DNA from: Candidatus Njordarchaeum guaymasense
Lineage (GTDB): Archaea; Asgardarchaeota; Njordarchaeia; Njordarchaeales; Njordarchaeaceae
NCBI GenBank assembly: GCA_030587605.1
Contig: JAUQYT010000132.1
Coordinates: 1-13,068 of the forward strand
Reading direction: 5' to 3'
Length of the DNA stretch: 13,068 nt
Part shown: in pieces, positions 7,066-13,068 of the stretch
How positions within the stretch are numbered: position 1 is the first letter of the stretch
How the letters are laid out: each line of letters starts with the position of its first letter
Translations under genes and position numbers: made by a program
Notes under the pieces: model-generated
Databases searched by the model: none
What the model was told of the DNA's origin: nothing
The model's input: only the letters and a program-made list of their open reading frames with translations

Positions 7066-8934
7066 ATGAGTAATTTTGGCGGTTTTTGGGGAAAACTTCT
7101 ACGAGTGGACTTGACGAAAGGGTCAGCTAAGATTGAGGACATTAATGAAGAAGTGTTCAAGAAATATGCCGGAGGAAGCGCGCTGTCCGCCAGAATGTTA
7201 TACGACGAGGTGCCTGCAAAAACGGACCCACTTGGTCCTGACAATAGGATCTACTTCATGACGGGACCACTAACTGGAACAGCGGCACCATGTTGCGGCA
7301 GACACACTGTAGTCACAAAGTCCCCGCTTACAGGAATATTCGGTGAGGCCTCTTCAGGAGGTTTCTGGGGAGCAGAACTAAAATGGACAGGAATAGATGG
7401 AATAGCAGTTCAGGGCGCTTCGGCCAAACCTGTTTACCTCTTCGTCCATGACAACGGAGCCGAAATCAAGGATGCAAGCAAGATATGGGGAAAGGACACA
7501 TTTGACACGGAAGACCTGATCAAGAAGGAGCTTAATGATCCCCGCGTCAGAGTGGCCTCAATAGGACCAGCAGGGGAGAATCTCGCCAAGATAGCATGTA
7601 TAATCAATGAAAAGCACAGAGCCGCTGGAAGATGCGGCATGGGCGCAGTCATGGGTTCAAAGAAACTGAAAGCAATAGCAGTTAGGGGAACCAAGAAAGT
7701 TCCACTGATCAACCCGGAGAAATTCAAGGAAGCCACTGACAAGGGGCGAGTTCTGATCGATCAACACATCATGGTCCAAACTCTCTTCAAGCCTTATGGT
7801 AACTGTGGATGGTTAGATACCTACCATGAAGTCGGAGACGTCCCCATCAAGTACTGGCAGAAGGGGTACTGGCCTGAGGGCGCTGAGAAGCTGGCTGCAA
7901 CCGTCATTTCAACCAAGTACTTGAAACATCCACAACCTTGCTACGGCTGCCCGATCGGGTGTGCACGTTACATTGAAGTCAAGGAAGGTCCATACGCGCC
8001 GATAATAGGTGGTAACCCTGAGTATGAGGGAATGTCAAGCTTCGGAACCTTATTGATGAACGACAATATCGAATCGGTATTCAAAGCTCATGAGTTATGC
8101 AACAGATATGGATTGGATTTGATATCAGCTGGAGCCGCAATCGGTTTTGCAATGACACTCTACGAGAAGGGCATACTCACCAAGAAGGACACTGGCGGAG
8201 TCGAACTAAAGTGGGGCGACCCCAAGGTAATCCTACAACTGATCGAGGACATGGCGAACAGGAAAGGGCTAGGGAACATTCTCTGCGACGATGTTAGAGA
8301 AGCTGCAAAGAAGATTGGAAAAGGTGCAGAGGAATACGCTGTCCACGTCAAGGGGATGTCTGTCCCAATGCATGACCCAAGAGCATTCTTCAGCCTGGCA
8401 GCAGCGTACGCAACATCATGCCGTGGTGCATTCCACTTTGATGCATTCCCCTTGGCAGTAGAGATAGGTATAGTCTTCCCAGACGTTGGCGTCTATAGGA
8501 GACTCGATCGCCACTCTGATCAAGGGAAAGGCGAACTGAACGTCAAAATGCAGAACCTGATGCATGGTGCGAGTTCAGCGGTAATGTGCGCCTACGCTGG
8601 AGTAGGATTCCTACCTTCATTAATAGCCCAATCCATTGCTTCAGCGACTGGAGTGGAATACAAGACCCCCGACCTAGTAAGGTTCGGTGAGAGAGCCGTC
8701 AACATTAAGAGAGCATATAACATCAAGTGCGGAGTGACAAGGGCTGACGACACTCTACCAAAAATGCTTCTCCAGCCACTACCTGACGGTGGAACACAAG
8801 GCAAAGTACCTAATCTCAAAGCGCAGCTTGACGAATACTACCGTATTAGAGGATGGACGCCCGAAGGAAGACCAACCAAACAGAAACTAGTCGAACTCGG
8901 ACTAGATGACGTAGCGAAGGACTTGTGGGGCTAG
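7066..8934 (+). CDS. aor: Aldehyde:ferredoxin oxidoreductase family, tungstopterin enzyme
   Basis: The product is a full-length AOR-family enzyme (622 residues from ATG 7066; 625 from ATG 7057). Family members oxidise aldehydes to carboxylic acids at a bis-pterin tungsten centre and hand electrons to ferredoxin through one [4Fe-4S] cluster. Numbering from 7066: the N-terminus GFWGKLLRVDLTKG is the family start; SPLTGIFGEASSGGFWG lies in the pterin-binding N-terminal domain; cluster cysteines are Cys292-x2-Cys295-x3-Cys299 (CYGCPIGC) and a fourth, Cys508 (AVMCAYAG), matching the CxxCxxxC...C layout of Pyrococcus furiosus AOR. I prefer ATG 7066 because GAGGTG (7050-7055) is 10 nt away; it is only 1 nt from ATG 7057. 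AOR, FOR, GAPOR and WOR subfamilies, and the related class II benzoyl-CoA reductase BamB, cannot be separated by eye, so the substrate is open. It sits directly behind the DUF362 ferredoxin-like gene and ends in a pyrimidine-rich terminator. Confidence 0.93.
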   Translation: MSNFGGFWGKLLRVDLTKGSAKIEDINEEVFKKYAGGSALSARMLYDEVPAKTDPLGPDNRIYFMTGPLTGTAAPCCGRHTVVTKSPLTGIFGEASSGGFWGAELKWTGIDGIAVQGASAKPVYLFVHDNGAEIKDASKIWGKDTFDTEDLIKKELNDPRVRVASIGPAGENLAKIACIINEKHRAAGRCGMGAVMGSKKLKAIAVRGTKKVPLINPEKFKEATDKGRVLIDQHIMVQTLFKPYGNCGWLDTYHEVGDVPIKYWQKGYWPEGAEKLAATVISTKYLKHPQPCYGCPIGCARYIEVKEGPYAPIIGGNPEYEGMSSFGTLLMNDNIESVFKAHELCNRYGLDLISAGAAIGFAMTLYEKGILTKKDTGGVELKWGDPKVILQLIEDMANRKGLGNILCDDVREAAKKIGKGAEEYAVHVKGMSVPMHDPRAFFSLAAAYATSCRGAFHFDAFPLAVEIGIVFPDVGVYRRLDRHSDQGKGELNVKMQNLMHGASSAVMCAYAGVGFLPSLIAQSIASATGVEYKTPDLVRFGERAVNIKRAYNIKCGVTRADDTLPKMLLQPLPDGGTQGKVPNLKAQLDEYYRIRGWTPEGRPTKQKLVELGLDDVAKDLWG

Positions 8935-8969
8935 AAAAACGACGGACTACTTTTCAAAGAAAGACTCTG

Positions 8970-9002
8970 CTCTTTTCCTTTTTTTCCTTCTTTTCCCTCT
9001 CT
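8970..9002 (+). terminator. Pyrimidine-tract terminator after the AOR gene
   Basis: An unbroken run of 33 pyrimidines with several T-runs (up to seven T) begins 36 nt after the AOR stop. T-rich tracts without a strong hairpin are the usual archaeal termination signal. It separates the DUF362-AOR unit from the flavoprotein gene. Confidence 0.6.
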
Positions 9003-9023
9003 ATAGACTTTTCCTACTAGAAA

Positions 9024-9035
9024 CTTTTAATATAT
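9024..9035 (+). promoter_or_regulatory. TATA box of the flavoprotein gene
   Basis: CTTTTAATATAT, preceded by AGAAA as a possible BRE, is about 100 nt before the start codon at 9134. A start near 9055 gives a leader of about 75-80 nt that contains the nested hairpin at 9061-9108. Confidence 0.55.
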
Positions 9036-9060
9036 ATTAGAGGAGGATACTATTTCCTAT

Positions 9061-9108
9061 ACAAGTTAGGCGAAGGAAAAGAAGAGGATTTTCCCCTGAG
9101 AAACTTGT
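9061..9108 (+). other. Nested hairpin in the flavoprotein mRNA leader
   Basis: ACAAGTT (9061-9067) pairs with AACTTGT (9102-9108), and inside it GGAAAA (9075-9080) pairs with TTTTCC (9089-9094) around an 8-nt purine loop. The two stems are joined by a symmetric 7-by-7 internal loop. The structure ends 9 nt before the Shine-Dalgarno sequence GAGGAG (9118-9123). It does not match a riboswitch class I know; a role in translation control is inference. Confidence 0.35.
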
Positions 9109-9133
9109 CATATGCAAGAGGAGTTGTTAAGGA

Positions 9134-10444
9134 ATGGCTACTACTCAGAGTGTTGTCATAGTCGGAGCCGGAATTGGAGGACTCAGTGCAGGAGCCCTAC
9201 TCTCAAAACAAGGGTATGAAGTAAAGCTGTTTGAAAAAGAGAATAGAGTTGGCGGCAGAGTGTTCTCGTATCAACATGAAGGATGCACGTTAGACAGTGG
9301 GATTAATGTTGCTGGCAATGGACCAGCGGGTGACCTTGGCAAGGTTCTGAAGGCTTCTGGCGCTGACAAGTACGTCCAACTGGGCAGCGGAGACGAGCCA
9401 GTATTACTACTCTGGGATAAGGACTACGTATTTCCGCGCAACCCAATGGAGGTCAACAAATGGCAGGTTATGCCTGTTGATGCCAGAATGGATTTCGCTG
9501 ACCTAGCCATCCAGTCAGTGACCAAGAGTCCTGACGAACTAAAGCGGCTAGACGATAGACCGATGGAAGAGTACCTTAGTGATAGATACCAAGATGAGAG
9601 GTATCACACTGTTCTTGAGTCTCTTGCCAGAATGTCTGCTGTTGTTCCAGACTTGAAGGTAATGTCGACTTATGCTTTCTTGAGGTTGCTCAGGTCAACT
9701 CTTGAAACCTCAAAGTATAGTTCCTATCCAAAGCAGGGTGGGGTCGGAGCCTTCCCGAATGCCTTCGAGAAGGTGATAAGGGAAAACAAGGGGGAGATCA
9801 AACTAAAGACCGAAGTCAAGACCATCCTCGTCGAGAGAGGTAAAGTCAGGGGGGTTCAGCTTGCGGACGGCTCCACAGTAGAATCTGGAACAGTGGCCCT
9901 GAATCTTCCTCCGAAAACTATTGTAAAGGTTCTTGGGAAAAGCGCTTCAAAAGAGATTGTTGATAAAGCAAGGAATCTTAGGCCGGCCATCGGCGCCTTC
10001 GTATCGTTCTGCATAGATAAACCCATACGAAAAGGTTCTACGACACTATACACCGTCCCTGGGACGGCACTCTATGAAATACATGAACCAACAAACACGT
10101 CCCCGGGTTTAGCCCCACAAGGAAAGTACATTGCTGCAGTCCTCCATGCTGTTTGGAACGAATCCGACTTGGGAAAGGCGAAGGATGCTATTCTGAGTGA
10201 CTTCCCAAAGAAGTTCCCAGACGTCAAGATCTTTTGGAGCAAAGCCGCAACGTACAGCAATGAGAACCCCATTTATGGCGCTGGATCATTTGTAGGGAAC
10301 CGAAAGCACAGGTTTGATGTTAAGTGCAAAGAAATAGACGGATTGTACTTCGTCGGCGACTTTGTGGGAGAACCTGGTCCGGGAATGAACCCAGCTGCCG
10401 CTTCAGCGGCTGCACTGACTAAGATGCTTTCTTCGAAAAGTTGA
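9134..10444 (+). CDS. FAD-dependent oxidoreductase, phytoene desaturase/amine oxidase superfamily
   Basis: This 436-residue flavoprotein has the classic two-dinucleotide layout of the amine oxidase/phytoene desaturase/protoporphyrinogen oxidase superfamily. The N-terminal FAD fold shows VVIVGAGIGGLSAG with GxGxxG at 11-16, Glu34 for the adenosine ribose, and the GGR motif at 40-42. The C-terminal FAD motif is GLYFVGDFVGEPGPGMNPAA, starting at Gly403, with Asp409 in the usual place. The middle substrate domain is less conserved, so substrate and reaction (desaturation, amine or porphyrinogen oxidation, or reductive use) cannot be read off. No signal peptide or membrane anchor is obvious. Start ATG 9134 has GAGGAG 10 nt upstream. 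It follows the AOR gene by 199 nt on the same strand but has its own promoter, and is followed by a hairpin terminator. A link to AOR electron flow is possible, not shown. Confidence 0.88.
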   Translation: MATTQSVVIVGAGIGGLSAGALLSKQGYEVKLFEKENRVGGRVFSYQHEGCTLDSGINVAGNGPAGDLGKVLKASGADKYVQLGSGDEPVLLLWDKDYVFPRNPMEVNKWQVMPVDARMDFADLAIQSVTKSPDELKRLDDRPMEEYLSDRYQDERYHTVLESLARMSAVVPDLKVMSTYAFLRLLRSTLETSKYSSYPKQGGVGAFPNAFEKVIRENKGEIKLKTEVKTILVERGKVRGVQLADGSTVESGTVALNLPPKTIVKVLGKSASKEIVDKARNLRPAIGAFVSFCIDKPIRKGSTTLYTVPGTALYEIHEPTNTSPGLAPQGKYIAAVLHAVWNESDLGKAKDAILSDFPKKFPDVKIFWSKAATYSNENPIYGAGSFVGNRKHRFDVKCKEIDGLYFVGDFVGEPGPGMNPAAASAAALTKMLSSKS

Positions 10445-10464
10445 TCTCCAATAGGCAGGACATT

Positions 10465-10499
10465 GGCGGAGTACATCAATCCGCCTTCTCTTTCTTTTA
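10465..10499 (+). terminator. Hairpin plus T-rich tail after the flavoprotein gene
   Basis: GGCGGA (10465-10470) pairs perfectly with TCCGCC (10480-10485) over a 9-nt loop, followed by TTCTCTTTCTTTTA. This has the form of an intrinsic terminator in the plus direction; the minus direction lacks a T-tail, so it does not obviously serve the convergent moaD-like gene. Confidence 0.6.
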
Positions 10500-10535
10500 G
10501 TGTTACGAGAAGGAGTAATCAACATCGCTTCTTCG

Positions 10536-10835
10536 CTATCCGCCTGAGACTGGGGGCGCTATCGCTACGACATCGCCATCTTTGAGCTTCGCATTTCTCT
10601 TTCCCGCGACAAATTCGATGTCTGCACCGTTAAGTAGGATCAGTGTTAGAGGGTGGAGTTGGAAGTCGCCTTTAGTTAGGTAGGGCTTTGGAATCTTGTC
10701 TTTGAATTTCTTAACAAACTTTGATACTACTTCACTGATGGTGTTGCCTTCAATTTCGAGTTCCTTGACTCCGGTGGAAAACCAGAATGGGCCCATTAGG
10801 CGTAGTTTGACTCTAGGCAATTTGTGGAGCCTCAC
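10536..10835 (-). CDS. moaD: MoaD-like ubiquitin-fold sulfur carrier protein
   Basis: This 99-residue protein ends in APPVSGG, with the C-terminal Gly98-Gly99 expected of a beta-grasp sulfur carrier that is adenylated and thiocarboxylated at the last glycine. The opening strand VKLRLMGPFWFSTG, a helix (ISEVVSKFVKKF), the strand LTLILLNGADIEF and the turn LKDGDVVAIAPPVSGG follow the MoaD order. MoaD donates sulfur in making the dithiolene of molybdopterin or tungstopterin, which the nearby AOR enzyme needs; in archaea similar proteins also act as ubiquitin-like modifiers, so a SAMP role is possible. Start GTG 10835 with AAGGA 6 nt upstream; the later ATG (residue 14) would cut off the first beta strand. 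The first eight residues and the loop near residues 48-58 are slightly longer than in minimal MoaD. It converges on the flavoprotein gene and is divergent from the downstream unknown gene. Confidence 0.85.
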   Translation of the reverse strand: MRLHKLPRVKLRLMGPFWFSTGVKELEIEGNTISEVVSKFVKKFKDKIPKPYLTKGDFQLHPLTLILLNGADIEFVAGKRNAKLKDGDVVAIAPPVSGG

Positions 10836-10927
10836 TCGATTCCTTCAATAGTTCCCCAAATCTATTCAGGGTTGTCATTGCGATTTTTCTAGTTCTTCTT
10901 GGAACATGGCGTAACTTGGGCAAATAG

Positions 10928-10941
10928 TTAAATTATGATAT
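10928..10941 (+). promoter_or_regulatory. TATA-like element for the Cys-cluster protein gene
   Basis: TTAAATTATGATAT lies in the gap between the moaD-like and downstream genes. Transcription from about 10958 would leave a leader of about 90 nt before ATG 11047, or would be almost leaderless for the TTG at 10966. A clear TATA element for the divergent moaD-like gene was not seen. Confidence 0.3.
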
Positions 10942-11046
10942 AGACCTAGGAATAGTTGTGAAGATTTGAGGCTTTCGTGTACACGCTTGAGTCGGACCTA
11001 TCGTGGCTCCCTACAACCAAGAAACTGGGGGACTGTTCGGTTGAGT

Positions 11047-12126
11047 ATGAAGGTAACTATAGCAGAAGAAGTCCTAGACCAATTCTTCCGAGTTACGCCC
11101 ATAACCTGCAAGAAGTATCCGAGAAGGGGAATCCCTTGTGCTTCCTGTGACGAGAACAAGGAATGTGAACAAGTGGAGATCAAGGAAATTGAGTTTACAG
11201 ACGGGGTTATGAGAAGAGCTACGAGCTCAGCAGTCCTCTCCATCAGGATACCCAAGAAAGGGGACCTAGAAGAGCTGATGCTCAGACAGTTGGTTAAAGG
11301 GTTTGTTGACGACAAGAAGTACATGCTGATTGAACCGGAAGAAACCTTCGACGTCTCTTTCTATGTCGCCGCCGAAAAGCAGCAAGGTGGAGTCGTAACA
11401 GCTCAGAAACAGAAGAAGAGACTTATTCGAACGGTGTTGGAGTTTCTGTCAAGCAAGCCAATCGAGGGAAGACTCAAAATACATGATTGGGTCAAGAAAG
11501 AGATCGAGAATTTTGACCACAGGGCTAGAAGAGAATTCAAGGAGTCCTGGGAGGAAGTCGAAGAAATTGTAGCGCCAACGCCCGCCGTCATTAAGCCAAC
11601 TGTCCATCAGGTGTCCGCAGAGGCTCCAGTTATCGTCCAGAAACCAGCCGCGGCCGAAACAAGAGAGGTGCCGCCCGAGAGTTCGACGAATATAATCCGG
11701 TTTCTTAAGGAAGATGTGGAGAAAGGGGGAGGTAAGTACGCGGCTAAATTCAGTGAATCTACTGCTACGGGTCGCCCTTTGATACCTTTTGTTAAGGCTG
11801 AGATACCGACTGTTGAGAAAGAGTACCTCCCGAGGAAAGCCGCGGTGATAGAGGAGGTGCCGCCACTTCCTATTAAAGGCGCGAAGGCCATGCTTGAACA
11901 CCTCGAGGAACTGTTGAAAGCAGATTTGCCCGCGAGGTTCATAGCCGATCGCTTTGAGCAGGTTAGAGAAGAACTCAGGAAGTTGGGGTACTGGGGCAAA
12001 ACATACCTCGAAATGGGCTCTGTCGCACGTAGATTGTTCCAATACCATGAAGGACTGACCCTCTCAACTAATGAGAAGAAACAAGTTCTCGAAAAAATGA
12101 GTACTTGGAAAAGAGAGCTTGGGTAG
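11047..12126 (+). CDS. Unrecognised protein with N-terminal four-cysteine cluster
   Basis: I do not recognise this 359-residue protein. Near the N-terminus there is Cys21-x9-Cys31-x2-Cys34-x5-Cys40 (CKKYPRRGIPCASCDENKEC), which could bind zinc or an iron-sulfur cluster; no other cysteine follows. Residues about 45-190 mix beta and charged helical segments (VLSIRIPKKGD, TFDVSFYVAAE, then a Lys/Glu-rich helical stretch). Residues about 190-275 are rich in Pro, Val, Ala and Glu and look like a flexible linker, with the similar strings REVPP and EEVPP. The last 85 residues look all-helical (AKAMLEHLEELLKADLPA, VREELRKLGYWGKTYLEMGS). No signal peptide or membrane segment is seen. The frame is open back to a TTG at 10966, but those 27 extra codons (Arg/Ser-rich) look non-coding; ATG 11047 is preferred although its ribosome binding site is weak (GGGGGA, 14 nt away). 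An adaptor- or nucleic-acid-binding role is a guess. Confidence 0.75.
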   Translation: MKVTIAEEVLDQFFRVTPITCKKYPRRGIPCASCDENKECEQVEIKEIEFTDGVMRRATSSAVLSIRIPKKGDLEELMLRQLVKGFVDDKKYMLIEPEETFDVSFYVAAEKQQGGVVTAQKQKKRLIRTVLEFLSSKPIEGRLKIHDWVKKEIENFDHRARREFKESWEEVEEIVAPTPAVIKPTVHQVSAEAPVIVQKPAAAETREVPPESSTNIIRFLKEDVEKGGGKYAAKFSESTATGRPLIPFVKAEIPTVEKEYLPRKAAVIEEVPPLPIKGAKAMLEHLEELLKADLPARFIADRFEQVREELRKLGYWGKTYLEMGSVARRLFQYHEGLTLSTNEKKQVLEKMSTWKRELG

Positions 12127-12257
12127 CCAACCGACTTACAACATAGACTTCCATTACATTCTTCCGCAGCATGGAATATGAAGGAAGAGAAGTATCTTCC
12201 ATCAGAGGGCTCTAACAAGTTCGGAGAAGAGAGCTAAAGAGTAGGGGAGTATAGTAT

Positions 12258-13068
12258 TTGTCTTCCATTCTGAACAAGGAAGAGTTAGTAACCAGAATCG
12301 AATCGGAGTACGGCAGGAGGATCCGTCGCTATATATTGGAATCTCTCGAGGAAGCGCTCACTTTTGCAAGTTCTCGTGAAGTAATTAAGCAGAATGTTAC
12401 GCGCCTCGCCGCTAGAGATAGCATAATGATCGGGAAGGAGATCATCGGACTCTCAGAGATCGATAGAATATTCGTCATCGGAGCAGGAGTACTTGCAGCT
12501 CCAATGGCGCTTGCCTTTCAGGAAATTGTTGGGGACAAGATTGGCGGCGGAATAATCTCTGTTCCCTTTGACCCTAGAGACGTCCAGGGACTCAGAAAGC
12601 TCTACATACAGAAGGCTAACCCCCTTACGCCTGATGACAATGGAATCAGAGTCGCCCAACAAGCAGTAGACTTTGTTCAGTCAGCTACTGGAAGGGATAT
12701 CGTGTTCGTCTTGCTCAGTAGCGGAGCGTCGAACATGATGTGCCAGCCCGTGCAGGGCGTGACAACAACTGAGTTAGCGATACTCAGAAACATGCTGATA
12801 AAGCAAGGCGCAGACGAAGTGGAGATAGCCATCGTTTTGAACCATCTTTCAACCATTTCGGGGGGATGGTTGGCCACCTACACTAAAGTATCGAAGATTT
12901 ATACGCTGGTCATATCTGATGCGCTCGGCTACGATCTGGTTGTAATGGGCGGTGGACCAACCTACCCCGATGATACGACGTTCGCCCAAGTTATGAAGGT
13001 CCTCCAAAAGTACAATGTTTGGAGCGATGCGCCCACAGGTATAAAGAACTACCTGAACAAGGCAATGG
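12258..13068 (+). CDS. Glycerate 2-kinase (GckA/DUF4147) homologue with altered signatures, 5' part
   Basis: The frame is open from TTG 12258 to the right edge (270 complete codons), so the C-terminal MOFRL region lies outside. TTG is the only start after the in-frame TAG at 12252, and GGGGAG (12244-12249) is 8 nt before it. The protein aligns by eye along its length with class II glycerate 2-kinases: VIGAGVLAAPMALA, QKANPLTPDDNGIRVA, QGVTTTELAILRNMLIKQGA, NHLSTISGGWLA, TLVISDALGY and GGGPTYPDDTTFAQV. Many family positions differ: GAGK is GAGV (Val78), SGGGS is SSGAS (154-158), R-K-H-L-S is L-N-H-L-S (Asn195), the KGGRLA lysine and arginine are Ser201 and Trp204, and SDVVGD is SDALGY. The usual product phosphorylates D-glycerate to 2-phosphoglycerate with ATP; this one may have a different substrate or no kinase activity. 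It lies 131 nt after the Cys-cluster gene with no clear promoter between, so co-transcription is likely. Confidence 0.85.
   Translation, partial: MSSILNKEELVTRIESEYGRRIRRYILESLEEALTFASSREVIKQNVTRLAARDSIMIGKEIIGLSEIDRIFVIGAGVLAAPMALAFQEIVGDKIGGGIISVPFDPRDVQGLRKLYIQKANPLTPDDNGIRVAQQAVDFVQSATGRDIVFVLLSSGASNMMCQPVQGVTTTELAILRNMLIKQGADEVEIAIVLNHLSTISGGWLATYTKVSKIYTLVISDALGYDLVVMGGGPTYPDDTTFAQVMKVLQKYNVWSDAPTGIKNYLNKAM

Noticed and set aside
10966..11046. 27-codon N-terminal extension of the Cys-cluster protein
   Set aside because: It needs a TTG start without a Shine-Dalgarno sequence, and its Arg/Ser-rich composition differs from the rest of the protein; not excluded if the mRNA is leaderless.
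11449..12218. Long minus-strand open frames of about 200 codons under the Cys-cluster gene
   Set aside because: Two overlap each other and the plus-strand gene; the plus frame has a coherent charged, helical protein while these have irregular Ser/Phe-rich composition typical of antisense frames.
12171..12237. Small ATG frames (14 and 20 codons) between the Cys-cluster and glycerate-kinase-like genes
   Set aside because: Very short, overlapping each other in different frames, and without a clear start signal or recognisable sequence.
1..13068. CRISPR array or tandem repeats
   Set aside because: No regularly spaced repeat was seen; only isolated short inverted and direct repeats occur.

Overview
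The window looks like a piece of an archaeal chromosome. Most genes have a TATA-like element (some with an A-rich stretch just upstream) 25-100 nt before the start, several also have purine-rich Shine-Dalgarno sequences, and GTG/TTG starts are common. The gene content fits an anaerobic archaeon: a tungsten-type aldehyde:ferredoxin oxidoreductase (AOR) paralogue, a DUF362 iron-sulfur protein, a GctA-GctB fused CoA-transferase, a zinc sirtuin and a secreted protein with many N-glycosylation sequons. A bathyarchaeal or related Thermoproteota lineage is my guess; no taxonomic marker is present to prove it.

Layout. (1) 1-962, minus: N-terminal 320 residues of a secreted protein that runs off the left edge. 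(2) 1276-3042, plus: CoA-transferase with both glutaconate CoA-transferase-type subunits in one chain. (3) 3128-4270 and 4475-5290, minus: type I DnaJ and a Sir2 deacylase, each with its own promoter. (4) 5291-5712: gene-poor gap with a likely TnpB-type transposase remnant and the control region of the next gene. (5) 5713-10444, plus: redox block of DUF362 ferredoxin-like protein, AOR and, after a pyrimidine-tract terminator and a new promoter, an FAD oxidoreductase of the phytoene desaturase/amine oxidase fold. (6) 10536-10835, minus: MoaD-like ubiquitin-fold protein ending in Gly-Gly, convergent with the flavoprotein gene. (7) 11047-12126, plus: unrecognised protein with an N-terminal four-cysteine cluster. 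(8) 12258 to the right edge, plus: glycerate 2-kinase homologue in which several family signature residues are replaced.

How the genes may work together (inference): AOR oxidises an aldehyde and passes electrons to a [4Fe-4S] carrier. The DUF362 protein, 42-51 nt upstream, is the obvious dedicated carrier. The flavoprotein could be a further partner but is separately transcribed. MoaD supplies sulfur for the pterin cofactor AOR needs. The CoA-transferase could activate a carboxylic acid product, but nothing in the sequence links it directly. The points most worth a second look are the altered glycerate-kinase homologue, the sirtuin with Asp in place of its fourth zinc cysteine, the DUF362-AOR(-flavoprotein) cassette and the unrecognised Cys-cluster protein. 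I found no CRISPR array, tRNA or rRNA.
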